Below, piece by piece: positions 46,359 through 56,726 of a stretch of DNA of 64,000 bases. The position numbers were made by a program, and so were the translations under genes. Where the stretch lies: NCBI GenBank assembly GCA_965222975.1, contig CBDCVJ010000046.1, positions 67,764 through 131,763 on the forward strand, in the 5' to 3' direction. The DNA is from UBA6168 sp965222975 (GTDB lineage: Bacteria > Bacteroidota > Bacteroidia > Chitinophagales > Saprospiraceae). The first letter of the stretch is position 1; every line of letters starts with the position of its first letter. The notes beneath the pieces were generated by a model. That model did no database searches, was not told the origin of the DNA, and saw only the letters and a list, made by a program, of their open reading frames with translations.

Positions 46359-49300
46359 TCAGACATCATCTCCATTTATTTCCCTTTGGGTATTTGAATC
46401 AATTTTATCCTCAGAGCCATCTAGTGCAGCATCCAATTGTTTTGCTTCCCTGACTTTTGAATCTTGTTTCAATATCTGGCTCGCCAATTTTCTTGCTTCA
46501 TAAATTGGATCTTTAAGGAAATTCAAAGACCAGACTGGAATCAATTCAAAGTTTTCAGCTTTCAGCTTGTTTACGTGTGCTTGTTCCCAGACTCCTGATG
46601 TGTGCAGCGTATCAGCAAAAAAGCCATCAGGTACAACAATGATTTTTTTCCCGCCTTTATTCTGTGGAGCAACGACTAACGGTAAAACTACATCTTCCCA
46701 CGGGACGTGTAAACTGAATCGGTCACGGTCAATGTAGGAAGTCAAACTTTCAGCTATTTCTTCAACAAAATTGGGGTCTTTAATAGTCCTTTGCTCTTTC
46801 TTGCCAATGCTCTCCAATTCCTCTAAGAACTTCAGTTCATTTTTTTGTTGAGCAGCTTCTGACATAGAAATGAAATGGGCAAGAAGCCAGGTTCCTTTTT
46901 CCCATTGTTTTCCTTTAAATGTTTCCAATTGTTCATCACTAAATGAGTGGAGGACAAATAATTGTTGGAGCGGTTTATTGATCAGTAATTGTAAGAAACT
47001 CACCCCTTCAAGGGTATTCAAAAGAGCGGTTTTCTTGGTCAATTTCCCTTTGGCATTTATTGCGCCGTAGGTACAGGAGACGATTAGAATGTCGAAGTGC
47101 TGGCCAAAAAGTTCTTCAATAGAATACACACCCATTCCATTTCTTTCTAAATGCCTGATCTTTTCACTGCCTACTGCATTTTGTTGTTTCAATTTCAGCA
47201 AGTACGAAGAAATCAAATCCCTTTGTTCAATCGTAAATGCCACTATTCCAACTGAAGGATATACTCGTTGTGGTGTCTGTTTTATTCTGTTGAGCAACCT
47301 GATAATATGCTGTGCTTCAAAATCATTGATTCCTTCCATCTCATGGAATCGGCCTTCGAGATTTTCGACATAACTTTCTTGTGCATAATAAAAGGTATGT
47401 TTTGGCAAATCGGATACGGGAAGGTTTTGGATAGGGGCTTCATATCTATTGGTGATTTTTACAGAAGGTACTCCATTCTCCAATGCATATTGCAAAAGGC
47501 TCGTTTCATTTCCATTGCTGTCATTCGATCCAAAAATGACTACCTGTTTTCCTAGTTCCGCTATTTCAGTAGAAGGCTCAATAGATGAACGGTTAGCCTC
47601 TTCGTAAATAATTAGGTCAAACTTGAAACCTTTTGGAATAATGTTCATTGCAACATGTGGGGTCACGAATAGGATTGGTAAAAAGTCGGTAATTGTTTCA
47701 ACGGAATCTTCAAAAATGTCAGAAAGTGATAAGGCAGCTTGTTTTTTGAGCAATGAACTGCCAAAGATCAATCGGTACTTGCTTTTATTTGACCTTTTCA
47801 GGTTTTTCAAACCTTCTATTTGTCGTTCTTGCCAAAGCAAATGGATGTAATTAAGTACCAAAGGTTTTAGTGAATGCCATGAGTTGTCATAGTCTTCAAC
47901 AATTTCATGATCTGTTGGCAATGAATTGCTTTGTAGGCCAGTGAGTAAATTATTGAAATACCAACTTTCAAAAGCAGCGGACCAGTTTCCAGGTTTTACT
48001 TTTACAAGCGCCTTAACTACCTTCTTTCCAATAGGCGTTAATTTAAGCCAATTTGATTGCCACTGATAAAACAAAGGAAAATCCCTTAAATTCAGTTGGG
48101 TCTGTTCCATTTGCTCAATGATGCCTTCCAGGTATTTTTGTCGCTGGGGAACGGTTAGCGTCTTGTTCTCCAAATGTGCCTGATAAAGTTTCGCCTCGTT
48201 CAACTCCTCAAGCAAGACATCAAGTGCATATTCCAATTGTGTCACTTCTTCTTTGATGCCGAGGCTTGGGTGAGCGGTTTTGCTGTTCAGGCGCACCGCA
48301 TCTTCTTGGATAATGTTTCCTAATTTGTTTTTCCATATGCTGAACTCGTGATCAAAAGCTTCTAAGTTCTGCACTACTTCTTCTATGGCCATTCCCTCCT
48401 TAGCTGAGCCAAATTGAAAGTCGAAATAAGGGTTTTTCTCGAATGAATTTTTTAAAGCCCAATAGTGTTTGGCAACATCGTTTTGAGCAGCTACTACTTT
48501 CTTTTTGTGCTTTGAATAAAACCAAGGGAATTTAAATGAGCTGGCTCTTGCCTCCTTAAAACTATTTCCCAGTTGGTCAGAATATCCAAGGATTTTTTCA
48601 TGGACTGTATTATAGTGCCCTTCCAGATCGGCAATGTAAGATTCGTAATGGCTTTGCAGCTTATGCCGATAATTCTCAATTTCAGAAATATATCGATGGT
48701 GAAGTTGCCTTGCCCGACCTAAAAATATGCTCAATTGTTCTTCAGCATATGCCCTTCCACTTTCAGGTGATACTTGCTGAAACACTCTATCATGCAAGTT
48801 GCTCAAGGGATGTTTAAGGGTCTTGATTTTTTGAAATGAAGGAAAGCAATTTTCAACGCCTGTTTTCAAACTTTGATATTCTTTAAGGTTGAATGCAAAG
48901 TCTTGACGGTTCAGGTGGCTGGCCAATAATTCTTTTCCTTCGATTCTATTGTTTTTGAGAAACAGACCGACTGTATCAGTCCAAGCATGATCTCCAAAAA
49001 CATTGTTCCTTGTTGCTTGATAAGCATTCTCCAACCTTTCCTTTGATCTTAGAAACCTGTTTTTCTTGAATTGAAAATCCTGTTTGTTAAAGGGGATGTC
49101 TCTATCCGTACCCTTTGCGGCAAGACGTAGCAGCTCAAGAATTTGGCCTCTGTCATTCAGTGGATCGGTCAATAAAAAATTCAGTTGGTTGACTCCCGAT
49201 TTGGCCAATAGGACTTGGTTCTTTTTAAGAGCTGGAGCTCGTTCAGAAACTATCAAGCATTTTTTCTCCTGCATCAAAGCCGTCAACAGGACATTTAAGA

Positions 49301-50147
49301 GCGTCTGGGTTTTACCCAAAGCATCTACACCTTCTACTACCGAGATGTTTTTTTTCACCACATGCTCGAGCGCAGTCACTTGTTCCGGATCAGCTGCAAG
49401 GAAGGGAAAGACCAATGGATCAGCGTCCCGTATTTCTTCAGCTGCTGGTACGAAAACATCTTCTGGTTTTGACAGGTTTTCCCTAGCCTTCAATTGCTGC
49501 GGCGGATAAATACCAAGTATGCCAGATTTATGTATTGCCCCTTGATGGGAAAAGTCACCAATCTCGTTTATGCCGGGCGCTTCAATAACAAGGTTTTGAT
49601 CCAAGTAATAGGTAAATTGGAAACGGTCTGCTAAGTCCCGACAAACTGCTTCTAATTTTGCTTTCGAAATGATGCCTCCAACAATTGCTTCTTCCAACTT
49701 CTCTTTATAGTCTAAATCATATTTTTCCTTCAAATACTGAATAACTTGGAAATTAGGTTGAATAAAATGGTCTTTGTCAAATTTTATTACCCATGCATCC
49801 ACTTTGGTTTGGGCCGGTTCCAAGGATATATGCCAGATGTATAAAGGAGCAACCAGCAATTCTCCTTCAAATGTGTCGATGAGGAGCGGATAACCAAGTC
49901 CAAATGTTTTGGCGCCAATAGTTTTGGCCAAATTTTTTGATTCGAAATAGAGGTGCCTTATTCTCTCAATTACAGTATTTGATACATCAAACTGGTCACT
50001 GATTTGACCTTTCAACAATTGGTTCATGAAATTGACAGCAAATGATTCGCCCTCATCCGAGATTGTAGATATATCTATGCGGTCAAGGTAATAAGGCAGC
50101 GCATTATTGTAAATGGAATAAATAGATGGAGATTGACTATTCCTCAT
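46359..50147 (-). CDS. DUF4011-type SF1 helicase with C-terminal nuclease-like domain
   Basis: An intact 1262-aa protein. Residues 1-200 are an N-terminal DUF4011-like region. Walker A is GVDALGKTQTLLNVL (near 277), an unusual variant of the SF1 GPPGTGKT. A Walker-B-like YEEANRSS lies near 870, then a helicase C-terminal half (VGIVAFTIEQRDLISSYLL). The C-terminal segment ADTLHTSGVWEQAHVNKLKA followed by PVWSLNFLKDP matches the Vsr-like nuclease end of such helicases. Such proteins are often linked to phage defence or DNA metabolism. It stops at TGA, confirming standard code. Confidence 0.7.
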   Translation of the reverse strand: MRNSQSPSIYSIYNNALPYYLDRIDISTISDEGESFAVNFMNQLLKGQISDQFDVSNTVIERIRHLYFESKNLAKTIGAKTFGLGYPLLIDTFEGELLVAPLYIWHISLEPAQTKVDAWVIKFDKDHFIQPNFQVIQYLKEKYDLDYKEKLEEAIVGGIISKAKLEAVCRDLADRFQFTYYLDQNLVIEAPGINEIGDFSHQGAIHKSGILGIYPPQQLKARENLSKPEDVFVPAAEEIRDADPLVFPFLAADPEQVTALEHVVKKNISVVEGVDALGKTQTLLNVLLTALMQEKKCLIVSERAPALKKNQVLLAKSGVNQLNFLLTDPLNDRGQILELLRLAAKGTDRDIPFNKQDFQFKKNRFLRSKERLENAYQATRNNVFGDHAWTDTVGLFLKNNRIEGKELLASHLNRQDFAFNLKEYQSLKTGVENCFPSFQKIKTLKHPLSNLHDRVFQQVSPESGRAYAEEQLSIFLGRARQLHHRYISEIENYRHKLQSHYESYIADLEGHYNTVHEKILGYSDQLGNSFKEARASSFKFPWFYSKHKKKVVAAQNDVAKHYWALKNSFEKNPYFDFQFGSAKEGMAIEEVVQNLEAFDHEFSIWKNKLGNIIQEDAVRLNSKTAHPSLGIKEEVTQLEYALDVLLEELNEAKLYQAHLENKTLTVPQRQKYLEGIIEQMEQTQLNLRDFPLFYQWQSNWLKLTPIGKKVVKALVKVKPGNWSAAFESWYFNNLLTGLQSNSLPTDHEIVEDYDNSWHSLKPLVLNYIHLLWQERQIEGLKNLKRSNKSKYRLIFGSSLLKKQAALSLSDIFEDSVETITDFLPILFVTPHVAMNIIPKGFKFDLIIYEEANRSSIEPSTEIAELGKQVVIFGSNDSNGNETSLLQYALENGVPSVKITNRYEAPIQNLPVSDLPKHTFYYAQESYVENLEGRFHEMEGINDFEAQHIIRLLNRIKQTPQRVYPSVGIVAFTIEQRDLISSYLLKLKQQNAVGSEKIRHLERNGMGVYSIEELFGQHFDILIVSCTYGAINAKGKLTKKTALLNTLEGVSFLQLLINKPLQQLFVLHSFSDEQLETFKGKQWEKGTWLLAHFISMSEAAQQKNELKFLEELESIGKKEQRTIKDPNFVEEIAESLTSYIDRDRFSLHVPWEDVVLPLVVAPQNKGGKKIIVVPDGFFADTLHTSGVWEQAHVNKLKAENFELIPVWSLNFLKDPIYEARKLASQILKQDSKVREAKQLDAALDGSEDKIDSNTQREINGDDV

Positions 50148-50588
50148 TGAAAAGATGTTTGGTCTTTGCTTGTTTTATGTACGAGGGTTTGCGGTGTATT
50201 GTTTGCAAGTTGTTGAAAATGAACACAAAAGCAATATGAAACCCAAATTTAGACGTTTGTTGTGAAGTACCAAGTTTTGACCTATAAAAGATTCTATTGT
50301 GCTGGTTTTTCGTAATTGAAAAGTACTGCCTTCCCTTTTCCATATTTACCTTGAATAATGACTACCTTTCCGCCCGGTTTTGAATTCTATGAGAACAATC
50401 ATTATAAAATATCAAATTCGTGCATTATTTTTGCAAGCGGATGGCTGACACTATCCGTTCCTATCCTGACAACCGAGCATTACATCGTTTTCCAAGTCGG
50501 GAATCCCCCCTTCATTTTGGCGGGAGATTAGCCTAGAGATTTCGTGAAGACAAGTTGAGATGAATCCCATAACATAAGATACTTTGAA

Positions 50589-51923
50589 ATGAAAAAGTAC
50601 GTACTAGGAGTTTTTTCGTTGGCAATGATAGTTTTCGGATGCTCCTCTGATAAACTGACTGATCCGTTAGATGTAGATTTAAGTGCCGCCGTTAAAAGGG
50701 CTGCCCCAGATGGGACACTAGAACATTTTATCCTTCCTTCTGCTACTGACTATACCTCCATTCCTACCGATCCAAATAATACTTTATCCGATCTGAAAAT
50801 TGAACTGGGCCGCATGCTTTTTTTTGAAACTGGCCTTGCCCTTGAGCCACTCTATGATGAATCGCTGAAGAGCTATTCTTGTTCCACCTGTCATATTCCA
50901 GAAGCTGGGTTCATGCCTGGCAGGGCACAAGGAATTGCTGACGGAGGTGCTGGATTTGGAGTTAATGGGGAAGGGAGAACGAAATTGTTCTTTTATGGAA
51001 ATGATGAACCAGATGTGCAAGGGGCAAGGGCATTGAGTGTCATGAATGTAGCCTACACTCCAAATACTACTTGGAGCGGTCAATTTGGTGGGAACGACAA
51101 TAACGTTGGTACAGAAGAAGTGTGGGAAGGGTTTGCTGAGATCAACCATTTGGGGCTGATGGGGCTTGAAAGCCAGATAATTGAAGGCTTCGACTTGCAC
51201 CGGATGGTGGTCAATGAAACGGTATTGGATACCCTTGGCTATAAACCATATTTTGATGCTATTTATGGAAGTTTTCCTAAGTCGGAGCGATACACCAAAA
51301 TAACAGCCAGTTTCGCAATCTCTGCCTATTTAAGAACCCTAATCACAGATAAAGCACCTTTTCAAGAATGGCTTAGGGGCAATACATATGCGATGGCAAA
51401 TGAAGAAAAAGAAGGTGCCTTATTGTTTTTTGGAAAAGCAGGCTGTTTCAAATGTCACAATGGTAAACCATTAAATAATCCAGATCAATTTCTTGCCATT
51501 GGGGTGAAAGATTTGTATGAAAACGGAGCAGCGATAAATACAGGTGTTGACGACCTGAGAAACCTTGGTAGAGGAGGGTTCACGAAAAGAGCTGAGGACA
51601 ATTATAAGTTTAAAGTCCCTCAACTTTATAATCTTAAAGGTTCAGGGTTTTACTTTCATGGTAGTAGCAAGCAGTCTTTAAGGGAGGTTGTTGAATACTT
51701 TAATGAAGGCGTTAAAGAGAATGCACAGGTTCCTTCTTCCCAAATCGCTCCGCAATTCCAACCACTTGGACTTACAGAAGAAGAAATTGATAAACTATTA
51801 CTGTTTCTTGAACACTCTTTGTACGATCACGATTTTCAGAAATATGTTCCTGAGGAAGTTCTTTCAGGTAATTGTTTCCCCAACAATGATGAAATTTCAA
51901 GAGCTGATCTTGGTTGTAATTAA
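50589..51923 (+). CDS. Di-haem cytochrome c peroxidase, MauG-like lipoprotein
   Basis: A 444-aa periplasmic protein with a lipoprotein signal (MKKYVLGVFSLAMIVFGC) and two c-type haem sites: CSTCH (near residue 98) and CFKCH (near 292). The length and spacing fit the bacterial cytochrome c peroxidase/MauG family, which reduces peroxide or matures partner proteins. The partner is unknown. A non-haem insertion between the haems (PNTTWSGQFGGNDNNVGTEE) is typical for Bacteroidota paralogues. Single-gene unit. Confidence 0.88.
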   Translation: MKKYVLGVFSLAMIVFGCSSDKLTDPLDVDLSAAVKRAAPDGTLEHFILPSATDYTSIPTDPNNTLSDLKIELGRMLFFETGLALEPLYDESLKSYSCSTCHIPEAGFMPGRAQGIADGGAGFGVNGEGRTKLFFYGNDEPDVQGARALSVMNVAYTPNTTWSGQFGGNDNNVGTEEVWEGFAEINHLGLMGLESQIIEGFDLHRMVVNETVLDTLGYKPYFDAIYGSFPKSERYTKITASFAISAYLRTLITDKAPFQEWLRGNTYAMANEEKEGALLFFGKAGCFKCHNGKPLNNPDQFLAIGVKDLYENGAAINTGVDDLRNLGRGGFTKRAEDNYKFKVPQLYNLKGSGFYFHGSSKQSLREVVEYFNEGVKENAQVPSSQIAPQFQPLGLTEEEIDKLLLFLEHSLYDHDFQKYVPEEVLSGNCFPNNDEISRADLGCN

Positions 51924-52007
51924 TACAAGAGGTCAGAAACCAGATACAATATGTTTGACCTCTGACAGCAAAACGGGTTGACTCCTGACCTCTTGGATAT
52001 TGGGCAA

Positions 52008-52628
52008 TCATTCCCCCGACTCAGCGTTTTTTGATACATCAACCATTCCGCCGCTTATCTTCTCACCATCTTTGTAATCGTATTCCATAATTAATTGTCC
52101 TGCTTCATTATAGTAGTTGGATTTCCCATGTAATTTGCCCATTTTATAGTTGTTCTCTTGTTGAACTACATCTTTGTTCGGGTAGAATTTTTTGTAGTTC
52201 CCATCTATTTGGCCGTCTATATAAGTCCCTTCTTCCAGTATCCGGGTATTTTTCAAACGGATGAATTTCCCATCTAATTGGTTAGCCTTATAGCTGCAGA
52301 TCAACTCAAGTTGGGAGGTGTTTGCAAATTCCATATATACTCCGGAATATTGGTCATCAATGAAATTTGCAATTGACTTAGGGGTCGGTTTCCTATCTTG
52401 ATAGACAACCCATGTTCCATTTCTTTTTCCATTTTTCAGCACCCCTTCTTCCAAAATCTTTCCTTCGGCATTGCTTTTAACAACCCGCTGGTAGCCACCG
52501 GGTAGGTCTGTGACAACAAAACCTGTCAAATCTATTGACTGAACGTTAGAATTAGGGGAAGAAGCTCCGTTCCCACCGCAAGAAATGAGGAATAGCATGA
52601 AACTTGTAAGCAAGAACAAATTTTTCAT
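52008..52628 (-). CDS. MORN-type repeat lipoprotein
   Basis: A 206-aa lipoprotein (MKNLFLLTSFMLFLISC). The mature part has MORN/YwqK-like repeats: LKNGKRNGTWVVYQDRKPTP, YIDGQIDGNYKKFYPN and KMGKLHGKSNYYNEAGQLI. These are usually surface or scaffold repeats with unknown role in Bacteroidota. It ends at a TGA stop. Confidence 0.8.
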   Translation of the reverse strand: MKNLFLLTSFMLFLISCGGNGASSPNSNVQSIDLTGFVVTDLPGGYQRVVKSNAEGKILEEGVLKNGKRNGTWVVYQDRKPTPKSIANFIDDQYSGVYMEFANTSQLELICSYKANQLDGKFIRLKNTRILEEGTYIDGQIDGNYKKFYPNKDVVQQENNYKMGKLHGKSNYYNEAGQLIMEYDYKDGEKISGGMVDVSKNAESGE

Positions 52629-52820
52629 ATAACAATTTATGTTTATTGGTTAAAAAATATAGTGCAACGCAAATTTTACAATAAAGATGAAAAGAGGCAA
52701 CTTTATAACAGCAAAAAGCCAACAGCCAGATTAGGACTTTTTTGGCATTAAGCAAAAATGAAAATAGGTTTGCCAAAAATATATGAGGTTGCTATTTTTG
52801 CCGCCTAAATTTTTTACACA

Positions 52821-52976
52821 ATGAATGCAGAAAAATCCTCGACCAGTTTAAACTGGGTTTTGTTCTTTGTTTCAACCATCATCATGATTGCCATGATTAT
52901 ATTCATGCCTCAGTGGTTTTGGTTGGCTTTGCCTTTTTCTTGTACCTACCTTGTGAAGGCAATGGATTTGATGTAA
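52821..52976 (+). CDS. Small membrane protein, 51 aa
   Basis: An open frame from ATG 52821 to TAA 52974, too short for many gene tracks. It has two hydrophobic helices (NWVLFFVSTIIMIAMIIF and WFWLALPFSCTYLVKAM). Its ATG is preceded by an AT-rich leader with ACACA. Such short two-helix proteins are common in Bacteroidota. Confidence 0.5.
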   Translation: MNAEKSSTSLNWVLFFVSTIIMIAMIIFMPQWFWLALPFSCTYLVKAMDLM

Positions 52977-53083
52977 ACAATCTTTGCCGCAATTTGGTGT
53001 TAAGGAATAAATGAGAGGTTTGCCTGTTTAATAGGGCTAACCTTTCTTTGTTACTGAGGAATACCTTCAGGCGATTATGCACC

Positions 53084-53734
53084 ATGTTTTCACTTTTGAA
53101 ATACTCCCTTTCCTTTCTATTCATGGCTGCTGCTATTGGTATGTCGGCCCAGCAACTTTACTTCGAAGCTTTTACTGAAAGAAACCGAACCAATTTCAAT
53201 AAAGATCCATACCGGAACACTAAAATTTGGTACTCCCCAGTTGGTTTGCGGGTGGCAGCAGGAGTAGATAAATTACAGTTGGGGGGAGAGTTGCGAACCA
53301 ATCTGAGCAGCCCCAGTTGGCAAATCATGGATAGCCTTTCTGGCGACACACTTGGTCGCCATAAATTCATTTCCAATTATTACGGTGCTTTGGTAAGAGC
53401 CAAAGTTTCCCGATATCCCGCTCGGCGTTTCGGCTTAGTACTCATTGCAGGAGCTGGTTTTATGGATACAAAAAGGACATCCACGATGACTAACGAAGCT
53501 GGTTCTATAAAATATGATAAGACACCTGCCTTCAATGGGAGTATTGGCATTTCGTTCCCAACAGGAAAATTTATCATGATCGAATTGGGATATTCGTATT
53601 TTTATATTGATTACAAGGAAAAAGATCCACTTCCAAAAATGATCGGATCATACCATTCATTTCACTTGGGAATGAGTTTCAACTTTGTGTTTGGAAAGCG
53701 AGCCAAAGAATATGAAAAGATCGCTAAAGGTTAA
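53084..53734 (+). CDS. Outer-membrane beta-barrel-like protein
   Basis: A 216-aa protein with a signal peptide (LSFLFMAAAIGMSAQ) and alternating amphipathic strands to the end (FGLVLIAGAGFMD, SIGISFPTGKFIMIELGYSY, FHLGMSFNFVFGKR). It ends in KRAKEYEKIAKG. ATG 53084 is chosen because it immediately precedes the signal peptide. Function unknown; probably a small porin-like OM protein. Confidence 0.7.
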   Translation: MFSLLKYSLSFLFMAAAIGMSAQQLYFEAFTERNRTNFNKDPYRNTKIWYSPVGLRVAAGVDKLQLGGELRTNLSSPSWQIMDSLSGDTLGRHKFISNYYGALVRAKVSRYPARRFGLVLIAGAGFMDTKRTSTMTNEAGSIKYDKTPAFNGSIGISFPTGKFIMIELGYSYFYIDYKEKDPLPKMIGSYHSFHLGMSFNFVFGKRAKEYEKIAKG

Positions 53735-53759
53735 GAAGTTCAATAAGTGACTTCTAATT

Positions 53760-54785
53760 TCATTGCTTCCCTTTAGAAAATCCATGAACAACCTGAGCAA
53801 AGAATGTTTTCGGAAACTGTTTGATTCCCGGAAAACCCAACTGGATGTCCCTTCCTTTAAATGGTATATAAGCAGTTTTGAAAATATAATCCCAAATGGC
53901 GAGAGTCAGCCCAAAGTTGACACCAAAACGGCGATCTTCAGGAAGGTCATAAGCGTGATGCCATATATGCATCTCAGGGCTATTGAATAAAATTTTCATC
54001 ACCGGTCCTAACACTATGCCCCCTAAAACGGTACTACCTGCAACAGTAGAAATTTGCACAATCACAGATGGGTTATTTAAAAAATGAATGTCAAACCCAC
54101 TCACCGCAATCGCCAATCCTACCAATGCTCCAACGAAACTTCCCGTTAACCAGCCTGGAACAGTGATATTGGAATGATTGTAATGGCCAACTGCCAAAGT
54201 GAAAATATGGATAATAAAAAAGTCATATAACCCAATTCCCATTAATGCCAAAGGGATATATTCAATCGTTCGGTAAACGATGGTCTCCATCCAATGATAA
54301 CGCAGGTGTGCTGCAAATCCCATTTCCTCTACAGAATGGTGTACTTTGTGGAATTCCCATAGCCACTCCGATCGGTGTAGTAAGCGGTGTGTCCACCATT
54401 GGACAAAATCCCTAACGACAAAACCAATTAGCAGAATTGTCCATAATGGTAAGTTGTTTAGCGGATTTGATTTTTGCAGATCAAAATTTGTAATATCAAG
54501 AATGGTGTCATTAAAAAATTGAACTACTACTTCAGAAGCAGCATTGTAGATGATCAATGAAAACAGGAAAAAATTGAAGAACATGTAAAAGAAGTCCAGC
54601 CAAAAATCCTTTCTGAACCGGGCTTGTCCTTTACGCCAAGGGGCAGTTATTTCAACTAGAAAGAAAAAAATGGACACTGCTATAAGCCAATAGAAATAAT
54701 TTTTCCAATGGGGATGGGTTATTTCATTAAAAAGGTAGCTTGCATAACCTTTGTAAGCGTTAATAAATGTGTTTATGTAATCCAA
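53760..54785 (-). CDS. Sterol desaturase/fatty acid hydroxylase family protein
   Basis: A 341-aa membrane enzyme with at least four hydrophobic segments. The di-iron His-box motifs are visible: HRLLHRSEWLWEFHKVHHS, then HLRYHWMETI, then HAYDLP and HIWHH. The family hydroxylates or desaturates lipids using O2. The substrate cannot be told. Bacteroidota carry several paralogues. Confidence 0.85.
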   Translation of the reverse strand: MDYINTFINAYKGYASYLFNEITHPHWKNYFYWLIAVSIFFFLVEITAPWRKGQARFRKDFWLDFFYMFFNFFLFSLIIYNAASEVVVQFFNDTILDITNFDLQKSNPLNNLPLWTILLIGFVVRDFVQWWTHRLLHRSEWLWEFHKVHHSVEEMGFAAHLRYHWMETIVYRTIEYIPLALMGIGLYDFFIIHIFTLAVGHYNHSNITVPGWLTGSFVGALVGLAIAVSGFDIHFLNNPSVIVQISTVAGSTVLGGIVLGPVMKILFNSPEMHIWHHAYDLPEDRRFGVNFGLTLAIWDYIFKTAYIPFKGRDIQLGFPGIKQFPKTFFAQVVHGFSKGKQ

Positions 54786-55091
54786 TTAGATAGTGTTTTA
54801 TGGTTGAAAAAATCAAAAATCGCACTGGCAAAAAACAATTTCACTGATAATTGTTCTTTTTGTGTACTGCTTTTAATCAACTTAGTTTGCTGGATCGTTC
54901 AATTTCAAAATGCTAATTTTTTGACTATTGAACTATTTCATAACGTCAAAATACGCTTTCAAAATTTGTAGCAAGAAGGATGGTGCTAAAACATATCTTT
55001 CGCTAATGAGTGGGCAAATTTATCGTCCTAAATGCGAATGAATTAGTTATGTTTGCCATTAATTTTTTAAACGTTTTAAAAAATAATAATC

Positions 55092-55385
55092 ATGGATATT
55101 AATGCTATTTTTTTGGGTGTTCAGAAGAGCGCCTCAAGTGCTGATCCTATCGGTAGTACTTTAAAATTCGATTTCGGGGATGAAAAAGTCTTCATTGATG
55201 GGACAGGAGCCGAAAATGTTGTTTCAAGGGATGACAAAGATGCTGACTGCCTAATTACAGTTTCTAAAGATGACTTCGCTAAATTGACCTCAGGGGACCT
55301 AAACCCCATGATGGCGGTGATGTCGGGCAAAGTGAAAATAAAAGGTGATATGGGCGTTGCTATGAAATTGCAATCTTTAATATAA
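55092..55385 (+). CDS. SCP2 sterol-binding-like protein
   Basis: A 97-aa protein of the SCP2 type: GSTLKFDFGDEKVFIDGTGA, then DADCLITVSKDDFAKL, then a GDLNPMMAVMSGKVKIKG block that is highly characteristic of SCP2/alkyl-sulfatase C-terminal domains. It is probably a lipid-binding carrier. Upstream 54786-55091 has no gene. Confidence 0.85.
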   Translation: MDINAIFLGVQKSASSADPIGSTLKFDFGDEKVFIDGTGAENVVSRDDKDADCLITVSKDDFAKLTSGDLNPMMAVMSGKVKIKGDMGVAMKLQSLI

Positions 55386-55712
55386 GGATTGGGAACATTC
55401 AGACTCTATGGAGATGGATATATCTATAATTCTTTATTGATCAAAATCATCATTCAAGATAGTGGATTTATGCATTTAAACTGAATTGAACTTATGTGAC
55501 TAATGTCACAAGCGAATTTTTTTTTTTATTGACTTAATGCCTCTTGTTTTCTCTATATGGTTGATTATCAATTGAATGTGCGATTTCATCATTTGATGTA
55601 GAGACATAGTTTACGAAGATTTTACCTATAATAACTTGTCTTTTAATCAAAATGCCTGTAATTTTGGCGAATCTTAAAAAGTAGTTTTTGTGTTTATTTG
55701 TTTGGGTTAGAG

Positions 55713-55746
55713 ACCCTTGCTTACCAAAGCAAGGGTTTTCTTTTTG
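55713..55746 (+). terminator. Intrinsic terminator
   Basis: Stem ACCCTTGC/GCAAGGGT with a T-rich tail. It lies in the 446-bp gene-free stretch 55386-55831, downstream of the SCP2-like gene. Confidence 0.6.
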
Positions 55747-55831
55747 GTTTAATATCTTTCCGTTAAGCCCTTTTTTCTTTGACAATTACCCTAAATTTGC
55801 GCCTTTCATTTTTTAACCACAATTCTTTACA

Positions 55832-56413
55832 ATGACTGAAAAAAAAATACAAGGCCGTTTGGGCATTCTTATCCTTATCGTATTCCTTGTTACATTGAGC
55901 AGATTGGTGCCTTACCTACTTAATATTGAGGACACGTTTAATTTTTCCCCATTGGCTGCCATTGCCTTATTTGGTGGGGCATATTTTATGAAAAAGTCAA
56001 ATGCCATTTTGTTCCCTTTGTTGGCCCTATGGGTCAGTAATCTGATGTTGGACAATATTTTTCTTTCTCAATATTACGATGGCTTTGCTTTGTTCGCAAA
56101 TTGGGAAGTTTACCTTGCCATTTTGGCGATAGTTGGAATGGCAACACTGGTCTTGAAAAAAGTTACGCTTCCAAGGATTGTCGGTGCAAGTATGCTGGCC
56201 TCCGTTTTATTTTTCATAGTGACGAACTTGGTTGTTTGGATTCAAGGTGGGCTATATCCTCTTACGTTCGGAGGATTAACAGAGTGCTTTACAATGGCTA
56301 TCCCGTTTTTCCGTAACACATTTGCCAGCGATCTCATATTTAGCCTTTTCCTTTTTGGAGCATATGAATGGGCAGCAATGCGTTACCCTGCACTGAAGGC
56401 TAAAACAGCATAA
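55832..56413 (+). CDS. DUF6580-like multi-pass membrane protein
   Basis: A 193-aa protein with about six transmembrane segments (LGILILIVFLVTLSRLVPYL, FSPLAAIALFGGAYFM, FPLLALWVSNLMLDNIF and others). The motif FNFSPLAAIALFGGAYF is typical of DUF6580 proteins, which resemble the S component of ECF transporters. The substrate is unknown. A terminator follows. Confidence 0.75.
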   Translation: MTEKKIQGRLGILILIVFLVTLSRLVPYLLNIEDTFNFSPLAAIALFGGAYFMKKSNAILFPLLALWVSNLMLDNIFLSQYYDGFALFANWEVYLAILAIVGMATLVLKKVTLPRIVGASMLASVLFFIVTNLVVWIQGGLYPLTFGGLTECFTMAIPFFRNTFASDLIFSLFLFGAYEWAAMRYPALKAKTA

Positions 56414-56467
56414 GGTAATGTAAATGTAAAATTTCGACCTCTGAATTCGTTCTGATAATCATATAAG

Positions 56468-56502
56468 AAAACCTGCGGATCGTTGAACCCGCAGGTTTTT
56501 TT
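56468..56502 (+). terminator. Intrinsic terminator
   Basis: Stem AACCTGCGG/CCGCAGGTT (small loop) with T7, just downstream of the membrane protein. Confidence 0.7.
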
Positions 56503-56528
56503 ATGTGAGAATCACCTTTGTGAGAAAA

Positions 56529-56726
56529 ATGCTTAGAAAGAAAAAATTTTCATCTGAAAATACCAAACTTCAGGAAGGAGTACATTTTTATATCGAAAAT
56601 AGTCTCTATGTTTTCACTGAAAAATACTTGAAAGAAAGGGGATATTGTTGTGAAAATGGGTGCAGACATTGCCCATATGGATTTTCCCAAAAAAAGAAAT
56701 TTGACAATAATGTTGATTCAAAATAA
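56529..56726 (+). CDS. DUF5522-like small protein
   Basis: A 65-aa protein carrying the signature FTEKYLKERGYCCENGCRHCPYGF, a Cys-rich motif typical of DUF5522. ATG 56529 is preferred over the codon at 56505 because it fits the family length. It is probably a metal-binding protein. Function unknown. Confidence 0.8.
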   Translation: MLRKKKFSSENTKLQEGVHFYIENSLYVFTEKYLKERGYCCENGCRHCPYGFSQKKKFDNNVDSK